Shown piece by piece: positions 21,743 to 32,800 of a stretch of 64,000 nucleotides of DNA. This DNA is from Heterotrichella gracilis (Eukaryota > Sar > Xanthophyceae > Tribonematales > Xanthonemataceae), in the NCBI GenBank assembly GCA_032358255.1, contig JAULBX010031370.1, positions 372,001 to 436,000 on the forward strand. Direction: 5' to 3'. Below the pieces are notes generated by a model. The model saw nothing but the letters and a program-made list of their open reading frames with translations, did no database searches and was not told where the DNA came from. Made by a program: the position numbers and the translations under genes. Each line of letters starts with the position of its first letter. The first letter of the stretch is position 1.

Positions 21743-24700
21743 ATGGCACCCTTGTCACCCACAGACATCCCGCTCGACTTGGCCTGGCTGAGCAACTACA
21801 GGCAAGTGCAGCGTTTGTGCTCAAAGGGGTGTGATAGCAGCTGGGGGCAACCCATATGCCTCAAATGGCACCATGGATTTCTTGATCAAGGGGGAGTTGG
21901 TTGATGTCCTTATGGGGCTGGAGCCTGGCAGCGACTACCGCAGTGAAAGGACAGGAATGCATGGCAGGTGGCCACTGTTGGTGGGCGCAGCCCTGTGGTA
22001 GGCCCTTGCCAAGGGCCTTGGCAAGCCTGTCACTGTACATCGTCCTTGCACCACCCACTTGTATGCGCAACAGTGTGCGATGTGGGTCCTTCCAACAGTT
22101 CCAGTGTCCAAACACATAATGGCAATGATTCCCCTAACGAGAGAAAAAACATCATGTGCTTGTTTCCTAGGGTCTTTCTGTCTCGGCACACACTGTCTGG
22201 GTGGGTGGAGCAGCTGTCGCCAGCCTGTGCAGCCGCAGCCGTGGCAGGAGCCCTCAACGCACTGCTGCTGCACAAACAAGCTTCCAATGGGAAGGTTCCC
22301 AGCTGCCACCTACAGCAGGCAGATATCGTTCAGGCAAGTCAACTCCCAGCGCCTCGACAGTCACTGCTGCCGCCTGTTTGAAGCCAAACAAGTTTTTGAA
22401 ACCCTTGTTTGTGGTTTATGGGCCGCTGCCTTTTGGCGCCCACCTGCAGCTGCGTTTAGGGTTGAACCTAAACCCTAAACCCTAAACAGCGTGCTGTGGC
22501 TCAGTATGTTTTTCCCCCTTGATAAGAGAAATCGGGCACAAGCAGTTTCACATGGTTGCACATTATTGCACATGGTTGCAGATGTACCAAGCGGCAGCCC
22601 AGGAGGACTTGCAGCAAAGCGCTGAGGAGCTGATCAGCGAGGCTGATGTGTCAGCGATAGAGCTGGAGCAGCTTCAGGCTACGCTGCTCCTAGCAGCCCA
22701 CCGCCTCACATCCACCTGCAAACAGCGCCTCACCAGGTATGCCTTCCCAGAGGATGCCCTAAACCCTAAACCCTAAACCCTGAACCCTAAATAGGGATCC
22801 CGGCACAGCTACCAGATAATCTCAATTATCTCAACACTGAGATATTCGTGAATGCATGACAACAGCTGATCTGATGCCAGTTTCTTGCTGCAGGTCGTTA
22901 CTGGGCCACATTTGCAGCGCCATCTTGGTCGACCCTGTAGACATGACGCACCTAGACCACCAATTGCAGCAGGCACAGGATGATGGCCCATTGGAGCAAG
23001 ACCAGGCCAGCGCCAGCCCTGACATTCCATACGAGGTACAGCAATATGCTGCGTACTTGGCAGAGCAACATGAGCAGTCTGGTTTGCCGGAGCCAGGGTT
23101 GTCGAGCGAGCTGAAGCTGGTGTTGCGGGTTGCAATGCTGAGGGATGAAGGTACTGTCAAATCCAATTGCACACCCTCTTTACTGGAGGTTCTCGCCATG
23201 CTTTCCATCCCCTAATCCTAAACCCCAAACGCAAACCCTAAACCCTTCACAGCTTTAGTCGTTTCTCGCCACGTTTCCCATGTCCTTCTGGCGCAGGGCT
23301 TTTATGCAGCATGATGTGTGCATTTCCATTGACCAACGCATTCCTGTAACAAGCTAGTAGTAACTAGCAGACCACACTTGTGTTGAGCACGTAGAATCAT
23401 CCTTAGAGAAGTTGCGTGATTACCTGATATGCACAACTAACCATTCAGACCTTCACAAAAACGCCCCTGTCCCTATACATATTGTATTCAATCTAAAGTG
23501 TGTGTAAATGCAGATGTGTTCATGGAGAAACTGTGTGATTACCTGACATGCACAGCGGACCTCTCTGACCTGTGCAAAAGCGCACCCGAGACCTCGTCGG
23601 TGGGCAACGAGCGACTCATGTCTGCCTGCAAGGCCAAGGCAGCGGAGCTGGGCCTGGATGTGCGGGTGTGGCTGCTCATGCACAGCCAGGCGGTCATGTA
23701 TGAGGAAGCTACCCAGCTACAGGTGGGGATTGGGTGGATCCCTATCGCGTGCTCAACAGGCCACAAAGGCCACTTGTCGCCTGAATGTATATGGCGTGTA
23801 CTTGACTGTAACTGTCCATCCAAAAGCTGTACAAGAAACCATGATGGCGATGCATTATGTTATCACTATGCAGAGGGACCAGGTACCGCTGCAAAGCTTC
23901 ACGCTTGATTCACTCGGCCATGTCATAAGTATGAGCAGGTGCTGGTCCTTGAGAAACAAATTGGATAAAGTTTGCTGTAAGTATTGGGATGGGAGCTGCG
24001 GCGGGCTTTTCATCATTCTTCTGTTATTCTGATGGGAGCTGCAAAATTTGCGCGTGGCATGCAGGTGTTTGCAGAGGATAGCCAGCAGCAGCGGGAATTG
24101 CAGTGGGCTATACTGACCACCCTGTTGGAGCAGCCAGACACAGCCATCATCTACCACATGCGGGGGCACTACAGCCTGGTGTTCGCCGCGAGACAGTGGA
24201 CCTCGGAGTCTGGTAAGCGCATGGGTGGCCTGCTGGACACATGCAGAGTTGCCAGCTCCAAAGGCCGGGGAATTGCCGTTACTTAGAGAACCAAGATTAC
24301 GACAGGGGTGTGGATTGTAGTGCATTGTGTGAATTGTAGTGCCGATTCCACGTCCCATCTGGTTCCATGAAATGATCACCTGAGGTGGACGGGGACCCCA
24401 AAAATCATGTGAAATTGGCACAGAAAAGCTGTAACACTGTACACCACATGTGCCAAATGCAGTGGTGTTCTGTATTGCCTTGTGGTCCACGAATCATCCA
24501 AGTTGGCTGCCTAGCCAGCTGAAAAGCACCCCATGTGGTGTGTTCCACCAGGACAAGAACCTTCACCTGTAGCCGCCTCCTTTTTCCTTTCTGTCAGATG
24601 GCGACATGCAGGATTTTTGACCCCTTTGCAGGATACAGTGTGACTGGCAATGCAGAGGAGCGGCAGCTGCTGGTTGCGCGCCCCGGGCAGCAGCCCAACA

Positions 24701-24780
24701 CCTGGCTGGGCATGGAAGCTGTGCGCACAACCCTGCTGGCAAATCCCAATTGCGCGCTGGTGGCCGTGCAACTGGTGTGA
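21743..24780 (+). CDS. BIVM-like putative papain-fold cysteine peptidase
   Basis: Well-phased exons: up to 21997, 22171-22333, 22582-22736, 22894-23150, 23514-23722, 24065-24212, 24632-24780 (TGA). The protein resembles BIVM-family proteins (basic immunoglobulin-like variable motif-containing), which I recall as having a peptidase-like fold. The candidate catalytic Cys lies in VEQLSPACAAAAVAGALNAL, the candidate His in IIYHMRGHYSLVFA, and the C-terminal ARPGQQPNTW matches the conserved ARxGQxPxxW block. The middle (22582-23722) is a helical, acidic, poorly conserved region. Likely start MAPLSPTDIP at 21743, but the link between this segment (to about 21800) and the following open segment (about 21828-21997) needs a very short intron or is a frame break; that part is uncertain. 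The intron after 22333 uses a GC donor (CAG|GCAAGT). Substrate unknown. Confidence 0.6.
22465..22487 (+). repeat. Interstitial telomere-like tract
   Basis: About three CCTAAAC units in the intron before the exon at 22582. Confidence 0.85.
22756..22791 (+). repeat. Interstitial telomere-like tract
   Basis: About five CCCTAAA units (one variant CCCTGAA) starting 20 bp after the exon that ends at 22736. Confidence 0.9.
23405..23470 (+). repeat. Decayed exon fragment in a BIVM-like gene intron
   Basis: This segment matches about 23523-23590 of the next exon: (A/T)TGATTACCTGA(T/C)ATGCACA followed by a similar run to the ACGCCCC/GCGCACC position. It lacks its own acceptor context and does not read open as a full exon, so it is a stub left by a local duplication. 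Confidence 0.7.
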
Positions 24781-26078
24781 GAAGATTCGCCTGGCCAGCA
24801 GGCAAGGCGCAGCATGCACGTCTGGGGATTTACATGGCTGGCTAAGTCGTGTATATAGCGCATTGCTGTGCACACCTCCGCTGCCAGCAGGGATGCTGCC
24901 CCTGTCCCAGCGTGTTGTCTATGTCCCTCTGGGGCGCAATGGGTACTTTATTATTCCTATCCTTCTATTTAGCGCTGGGTTGCAATGTGACCTGGTTTGA
25001 TGTTGCATGTTTAGCTACCAACCAACTGGCTGCTTGGATTTCGCGCCTGTGTTCAGGAGGATAACCATGTGCTGCATTGTTACAACATCGTGCATTTTTT
25101 GGGATGAATTAATGTATTGCATGTTGTGCTCGTCTAGCCGGCTTTCTCCCCCTCCCAGGGACACAATTTGTGACCTTTTTTGGCTGTGGACTTTCTGTTG
25201 TGCCTTCTGATCAGTTCTGAGCTACGCTGTTTTGATGCCTAGCCAGCTGATGCACCATGGCTGTGACAGGCTAAAACCCTCATTTTATCGGGAGCCAGAC
25301 CAAAACATGATTTTTTTCCTCGCAGACCCGTACGCGTTCCATCTGAATTGTCACTGTGCATTTCCTTCTTCGTATATCCATGGTATATCGCCCTGATCTA
25401 CCTACCAGAACCTACGCCTACACAACTTCACGCAACTTGAGGCTTGCCAGAGCCATGTGCTCGCCCCTACTAGGGGCATGGCATGAATCTGTCAGGTGAA
25501 GATGGTGCTTGTATTTTGGTGGTGTTACACTTAAGTGGGTGCCCCACGCGTTGGTGACACCACCGGGGGACCTCGCATTCATGTGGGACCTGTGTCGGGG
25601 ACTTGGGACCGCGACATGACAGATTCAAATGGTACAGGATGGTACAGTTTCACTGAGATCTGCACATGCAGCTGACTATGCACTTCAGGACTAGAGAGCG
25701 TCGCTATTGCAAGTTTCACCGCAACCAACCTCTATCATACAGCCCACGAAGTTAAGCACTGCAGAGCGGTCCAACCTGTGTGCCGCCACAGTGACGCGTT
25801 GAAGCCCTGGGTCAACCTGTGTGCAAACGTCACGTGTGATTGTACATGCGCACATGCGGCCACGGCATGATGTTGAGCAGCGCACCCTTCCTTCTAATAT
25901 GTTGATGAGCAGACGGGCTTACCTGTCGGTCGACAGCAGTATCAGTTCCTCGATGAGCTTGCAGATACCATATCCGTGGTCCCTTACTGTTCGTAGCCCT
26001 TCAATAGGCATGAACGTGACAGTTGGCTAGCCTGTCTGCCACAAAACCACAAACGCAGCCAGCAGCCGGTATCTCGCA
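24781..26078. other. Intergenic region
   Basis: Downstream region of the BIVM-like gene and upstream region of the first ureide-permease-like gene. No supported coding sequence; short open frames on either strand have no recognisable motif. Confidence 0.45.
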
Positions 26079-28559
26079 ATGCTCTTCATCGACTCCAAGG
26101 GATGCGCAATCGCCCTTATAACAGTGTCTATCATACCTCTCGGGCTTTGGCCTACGGTGCGCGCACGTCCCGTGGACTTGGTGCACACACAGCATGATGT
26201 CATCATCACCCATACGGTACTTGCGGCTGCATTCACACTAGGCGCTGGCAGCTCTTCTTACACCTGCGCCACTTTCAGGTCTGGAACTATGTTGAACGGA
26301 GTGGGAGAGTCCCGAGCCACACATTCATCGACAGCTGTACCTACACAGTTCTGGGGCTTGTGTACGCCATCACACTGGGCCAGATTGGGCCTCCGCAGCC
26401 ATTCATCCCCAACTTTTTCACCCAAGTTGGGGATGTGGCAAACAACTGGCCCTTCAAGGCGATGAGAACGGTTCTCATCGCCTTCTTCAGCGGATCATTA
26501 TTGGCAACTGGAGATATGTGCATGCAGTATTCGGTGGCGTTCCTGGGGCTCGCGGTCGGGCCTGCTATATTCAGCTCCAATGCCATCTTGCTGAGTAAGA
26601 ACTGATGAACCATGCATGGCCATGTTTTTCAAAAATATGCTGAACACCTTGGAAACAGCTTCCTCTTGTCTAGACGTGGCTGGCTGGTTTGGACCAACTC
26701 CTCCAAAGTCATTTGCAATGCCATTGCCACCGCCATGCCATGCATAAATGCCGCGTCCTCGCCGGGGCCCGCAGCAGCCCAAATGTACCTTATTTGATCA
26801 CCGCCGTTACGTGGGGGAAATAGTGGATAGGAGGGCAGTGCCTTTCTCTTGAAGTTCATTAATCACTCTCTCTTACAAAATTCAGGTACAGGCTGGGTAC
26901 TTCATTTCTGTCACTCTCAAGTACTTGATCACCGCCGCTATTTGACCGCCGCCACTCACAATTATTCAATGGATCTTTCTTCATAGGTGGCAACCATTAT
27001 TGTTTTAGCATTTGCATCTATTTGCAGGCCCTGGCTAGGCGCATCTGCAATATCTCATTGCCTGCATGCAACAACCAACGAGCCTCAGGTCGCTCAGGGA
27101 TAGGCTGCTAATTAAACATGTAGAGTATTTTTTATTGTCCCCTGACCGCCTGTGCCCTATCCCTTGCAGAGGATGGGGCAGCACAGGAGATGTGGGCTGA
27201 TGCAAGGGCACTCGAGTCAGCACCCAGCTTTCATTTGGAGGATTCAGCTGATGAGGTTCATGAAGACGTGGCAACGAGGGTGGACCCATCCCAGGAGAGA
27301 ATTGGAGTGACTGTGCACAGGCAGAAGTCCATAGAGTCGGGGACCAGGGGTTTGGCGGGGGCTCATTTTGAAGAACTGGACCCAAAACGGCAATCTCGAC
27401 AAGCGTTTGCATCTATTTGCAGGCCCTGGCTAGGCGCATCTGCAATATCTCATTGCCTGCATGCAACAACCAACGAGCCTCAGGTCGCTCAGGGATAGGC
27501 TGCTAATTAAACATGTAGAGTATTTTTTATTGTCCCCTGACCGCCTGTGCCCTATCCCTTGCAGAGGATGGGGCAGCACAGGAGATGTGGGCTGATGCAA
27601 GGGCACTCGAGTCAGCACCCAGCTTTCATTTGGAGGATTCAGCTGATGAGGTTCATGAAGACGTGGCAACGAGGGTGGACCCATCCCAGGAGAGAATTGG
27701 AGTGACTGTGCACAGGCAGAAGTCCATAGAGTCGGGGACCAGGGGTTTGGCGGGGGCTCATTTTGAAGAACTGGACCCAAAACGGCAATCTCGACAAGCG
27801 CCTAGACCTGAGGGGGCACACAGAAGATCACTCTGCAAGCTGCAGTCAGGGCTTGAGCTTGGGCACACGTGTATAGGTGAAAATAACAAGTCAGGCGCAT
27901 CTGTGATACCGTGCAGCAGTATCAAAATTGCGGCACCAGCCAGCGCAGCGGGGATGGCTGTGCAGAGTATTGACCATAACCCACACGCAGCGCACCTGCA
28001 GCGGAGGTCCATCCAGGCTGCAGACAAGGCCCTATACAAGGGTATCTTCATCGCGGTGGCCGGGGGCCTCATTTCAGGCATGATCATCCCGCTCATCAAC
28101 ATCTCCATCAACGACAACTTCCACCTCTTGGCGGAAGGTGTGCCCCCACTGTCGGTCTACACCGCCAACTTTTGGTTTGCGCTGGGCTTTGGCTGCCTGT
28201 CCCTTTCAGTCAACATCCCCTTCCTCTACCGCCCGCCCATGGGCACCTCCAAATCCAGCCTCAGGAGCTGGCTCAAGGACAACCACTGCAGGCTGTGGTC
28301 CATACTCTCAGGGTTTTTGACATCATCTGCAGACATCATGCATTTCATGGGTGGGCAAGCAGCCGGCTATGCCGCATCTATGGTCTCGGGTGCCTACCCT
28401 GTGGGGCTGCTGCTGGGCCTGGTGGTGTTCAAGGAGTTCAGGGATACATCGGTGCTTGCAAAAACCCTATTGTCGATCCAGGTGGTGTGCTACCTGGGGG
28501 CCATTGGTCTGTTGGCCAGCTCAGCCCAAGTGCGCCCAGCAGATGACCCCATGCAGTGA
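26079..28559 (+). CDS. Ureide-permease-like transporter, copy A (lacks one exon)
   Basis: Exons 26079-26156, 26279-26594 and 27565-28559, phases 0/1, 463 codons including TGA. MLFIDSKG at the start, PSHTFID, TLGQIGPPQPFIPNFFTQ, MGGQAAGYAASM and FKEFRDTS are the family's landmark segments; Arabidopsis UPS proteins (allantoin/uracil/xanthine permeases with about 10 membrane helices) share this order. Relative to copy B at 37833, the exon encoding TFANYFLDKGLNNP and two helices' worth of sequence is absent, yet because that exon is 156 nt the remaining exons still join in frame. Copy A also has a five-residue insertion in exon 2 and a longer cytosolic loop. It could give a shortened protein of 462 residues or be a decaying paralogue. 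Confidence 0.65.
26458..26482 (+). repeat. Perfect 12-bp palindrome at a 15-bp coding insertion
   Basis: GGCGATGAGAAC, one G, then GTTCTCATCGCC: 12-bp arms with a single-base centre inside exon 2 of ureide-permease copy A. Copy B has only the second half plus flanks, so the first half looks like an inverted templated insertion that kept the reading frame. Confidence 0.85.
27011..27800 (+). repeat. Tandem 395-bp direct duplication
   Basis: 27011-27405 and 27406-27800 appear identical. The unit contains intron sequence, the CTTGCAG acceptor and the first 80 or so codons of the last exon of ureide-permease copy A. The first copy runs to a stop soon after the junction, so the mature message should use the second acceptor (exon start 27565). 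The lack of differences means either a very recent event or an assembly artefact. Confidence 0.9.
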
Positions 28560-28735
28560 TGACAAGGTCAAACGTGTGCATGCTACTGAGTACCCTGTTT
28601 GTATTGAGTCTCTTTAAACTCAACACTTTAAAATAGGGTACAGATGCTTGAAGTCAATTATGATCATTCTGGGCCCAAGCAGGCCAGCAAGTCACCCCGT
28701 GCAGGGATGACATGGTCAAACAGACCCGTGCATGC
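28548..28735 (+). repeat. Stop-codon region of ureide-permease copy A, doubled
   Basis: The segment around the stop (CCCCATGCAGTGATGACAAGG ... GTGCATGCT, about 28546-28586) recurs in altered form at about 28695-28735 (CCCCGTGCAGGGATGACATGG ... GTGCATGCT). Confidence 0.65.
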
Positions 28736-29841
28736 TCATATTAAAAATCGATATCGCAATTTTGGCTACACTGTAAATCTGTCAGATCTTTGTACTCCAA
28801 GCTGCTTGTGGCATTGGGCCGGGGCGGGGTGGCTGCACAGTCTCATGAGACAATTTGTGTAACACAAGCGGTCTGGTCGCAGTCACTGCGCCACATTGTG
28901 CAGTCACTAAGCCCTGCGAGCTGGCTACAATAATTCAATGGGCAAGTGCTGTACACTGCTGTAATTTGTCACTGCCATATACGCGGTAACAAACTTGATT
29001 TTGGAAATAATGCCACTTTGAAAGCATACTGCTAAGCCTGTCTTAGCTGCTTCAAGCAAGTTGCTGCCAGCAAAATATTTGAAACTTTACCATGCGTTTC
29101 AAAACCTGAAATTCCTATTGAGTAATCGTTCTGGCTGGTGTGGTGCCCTGGTGCGAGCCAGTGGCCCCCTATCTATGCCTCTGTGCGTTCCCTTTCTTTC
29201 TTTCTAATCATTCTGCTGTTTATTCTCCTGTGTGCCATCCCAAACTCAACGCAATAACAAGATAACGGGACAGTCCCACCAAAATTACCTTGCGTTAGTC
29301 TACCTTGCAAGCACAACGGGCCCTAACGGGTTCACTGCTCCAAACAAATGAACGTTGATGGGAATGGACTTCACGGCACCGGGGTCCCAAAAACACACTT
29401 TGTTTGGTCAAGAGCGGCTCTTGACCAACCAAGCTAACATAAGCACAGCTTCCAATAACCCAAATCTCTGACCTATACTTAGGGCAAAACTTGGAGAAAA
29501 ACAACATGTTTGAAAATAGCAGACCTTGTGTTTGATACGTGCGTTGGCTTGGTATGTACATGCGTTTAAAATAATGATCCTTGCAAACCACCTATGGCTG
29601 CCAAGGTGAAAAGACCAATTGCAACCGCCTTGCAGAAAATAATATTGCAAGGGCATAGAAGGGCGGGGGTTGTACGAAGCGATGTGAAACAAAAAAAATG
29701 TTGATGTAAACAAAATATTGAGCAAAATATGATATATCCTCTTGGACCGCGTCCCTAGGGCACGAGGTGCAACCCCTGGGGTTTGCGCTTAAAAAATGGA
29801 GGGGGTGTTTCTCAAGCCTTTAAAAGTCTAGCCCTGTAAAT
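28736..29841. other. Intergenic region between convergent genes
   Basis: Lies between the 3' end of the plus-strand transporter and the 3' end of the minus-strand Cys-rich gene. A/T-richer than its neighbours, with no supported gene. Confidence 0.45.
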
Positions 29842-32800
29842 CTAGTGCAACTGCAGGAGGCGGCGAGAGGAAGTGCATTCAGTGCCCGACACATCGTTGA
29901 ATGCCCTGACCTTGACAACGTCACACTCTGTGCCAGACACCACACCATTTTTGGCCGCGCATGCCTTGTAGCCAAAGCAGTTTGGGTCATTGCTGCAGGC
30001 GTACTGGCATGAGCACACATCCAGAGTGACCTGCTTGTAGAATGAGTTGGTGTTGATGCCGGTGGTGGTGTAATGAAAGCACTGAGAGCCGCGGTATTGG
30101 AGTGGTGGGGGCGGAGGTGTGGCGGGGGGAGAGGGGGACTGGACAGGGGGAGCTGCAGGGAAGCAATGAAACGGGGATGTCAGCAAGGGGATCAATGGTA
30201 TTTGGCTGTGCGGGGTGCAGATTCAATTTGAGGAGGCTTGGATGTGAGTTACCACAAAGATGGAATAGTTGCCTTGCCCATGTGCAAATGCATCTGGGCA
30301 TGCCATGCACATGTGCATCAAATGGTACAGGAATTATACAGTCATTTCCTAAATTTCATTGAATGCCTAATAGGAGGCACATGGGCCGTAAAAACTCTTA
30401 GCCAGATGGGAGCCCCCGCAGGGTCAAGCTTTGTAGCACATGGAAAAGGTTATATACGTACAAGGGGAGGCCGCACAGCTGGCGCCTTCCTCTTCAAACA
30501 CATACTGCAGGGCGGCTGTGGCGCAGGCCTTGCGTTTTGCAGCATCGTCCGCCCCACCAATCGTGGTGGCGCAGCGCTTCCTGTAGTTGCACCTGTCATC
30601 ATTCAGGCATGCCATGTAGCAATCGCAGGAGGTGACGCCATCAGTTGCAGAGATGAGTGAGGAGACGCCCAGGTTGGAGGTATAAAGATAGCAGGTGTCC
30701 TCTGCAAGGACAGGGGGAATGGGATTGAGTTGGGAGGGGGAATGGGCCACTGGTTAGGGTTTAGGCCCTGTGGAGTAGAGTCGGAGGTGTCCTCTGCAAG
30801 GGGAGAGGAGGGGGGGAGGTAAGAGCGAGGAGAAAGGGGAGGGCGGGGGCAGTGGAGCAGATGCAGTGAGTGAACTCCAGTGCATATCCTGACAATCAGA
30901 AACGCTGATCCAGGGTAACTTGCGTTAAGTAATGGCAGGCAAGGGTGCAGCTGATTTGGCTATCTGGGCACACAAAGACCCTAATGGTAGACAATGATGC
31001 AGCTGGGATTGGGGTACTTGCATTGAGCATGCTATCTGACCACGGAGGAACCCTACCAAGCGTGTACAGCAGCAACAAATTGGACACGTACGGTATTTGC
31101 TGTACAGGTCAGGGTCGGTGGCTGGTGGGGATGGTGGTTGTGGCGCAGGGCTGGGTGGAGGTGGCGGGGATGGTGGTGCCGCCGGGCATCCCGAGTTGGT
31201 TGCATCCATGTCCCTGTAGGGGGGGGAGGCTGTGCACGCTGATGGGGTGGTGGCATCATCACAGAAGCGGCGGGCTACGCAGTTTGGGTCAGCCAGGCAG
31301 GCAGAGTAGCACCTGTGAAAACGGGGAGGAAAAGGTAAGTGAGCGGGATGGAAGTGGGTTTCAGCACATGGTGGCAGAAGGCCAGCATTGGATGCTGTGT
31401 GGACAGAACCACGCAAAACCCTGTGCTAGGTGCTGTGCTGTGGTTTTGCAGTTTAGGGTTTAGGGTTTTGCAGTAGGGACAATCACATGGGGCACATGCA
31501 CAGCACAGGCTCTACTGGGAGGCTGTATTAAGATACAAAGGTTGAGGGTATGGTTGTGCATGGTACTTGGGGTTTTAGGATAGGATGTGTGAGGCACATG
31601 TGGCCACAAGGCTCCAGGGGGCGTCGGTAACTTACGAGCACTTTTTGGCGGCCTGGGTTGCGCTCACCATGGTGGCTGTTAGGTAGTTCTTTGTGCTTAT
31701 GTCATACATCACACATCGGTCACCCCAGCCAGAGGACTGTGCGCTGCGTAGTGGAGGGGTGGGGGAGGGGGGAGGAGGGGCTGCATTCAAAGAGGGGAGG
31801 GGGAATTATCAGTTGAGTGGCACCATGGGAAATTAAGCGGGCAGTCTCACAGGGTTGCTGTGGAGCACTGGTGACATGTGACTACCCTAGAAACCCTAGG
31901 CCCCGATCAGCTACGGTTCTGTCAGTGGACGGGCTAGCGTGTGCGCGCATGCATTCCAAAACCCTGATCAAGGGTTAGCAGGGTTGTCCAACTCGCACGG
32001 AAGGCTATGGCAGTTTGTGGCAATGGGGATGCCTCCGTTGAAGTTCAGATGTGACTGGTTTAACTTAAGGGATGCTAGGGTTTGCCAGCTCACATGGGGG
32101 GCTCTGGCAGTTTACGCCATCAGAGGATGCCTTTGTCTAGAGTTTAAAGGAATTTCAGGGTTTCTAGGGTTTGCCAGCTCACATGGGGGGCTCTGGCACT
32201 TTGCGCCCACAGGGGATGCCTCCGACACCAGGGCCTTGCGCCTGCACTCCTTGTCATTGGTGCTTGCATCGCAGAATGAGCGGTACAGGCAGCTATCCAA
32301 GGCCACACACTCAGCAAAGCACTGGCAGGAGTACCCAATGGCTGCTCCTGTGGTGCCCACATCAACCGAGGCGATGAGGGTTTGGTTGGCGTCAAAGAGG
32401 TTGCAGCGCTGGTACTGGCGGGGTGGGGGTGGGGGGGGTGGAGGGGGCGGGGGAGGGGGGGAAGGTGGAGGGCCTGCAATGGGGCGAGGGGTGAGTGAAT
32501 TGTGGGTATGTGGCTGTGCATGTGGGCTTCAAGGGGCAATGGCACCAAGTATTTGCAAACAATCATAAATGCCTCAAAGAAAACCCTAATGGCCTCATGA
32601 AATACCCTAACATGCCTCACAGACAACCCTAATGGCCCCACAGGCAAAACCCTGATGGCTTCCCCGAAACAACCCCATCCCTGGTTGAGGGCGCGCACAT
32701 GAGGCCCCACAGGCAATTGAGGATCTGGGGTGTCACTCACTTGGAGGAGCGGGGCAGTTTGCCCCCGTGTTATCATAGTCCCGGCGCAAGGACAACAGGG

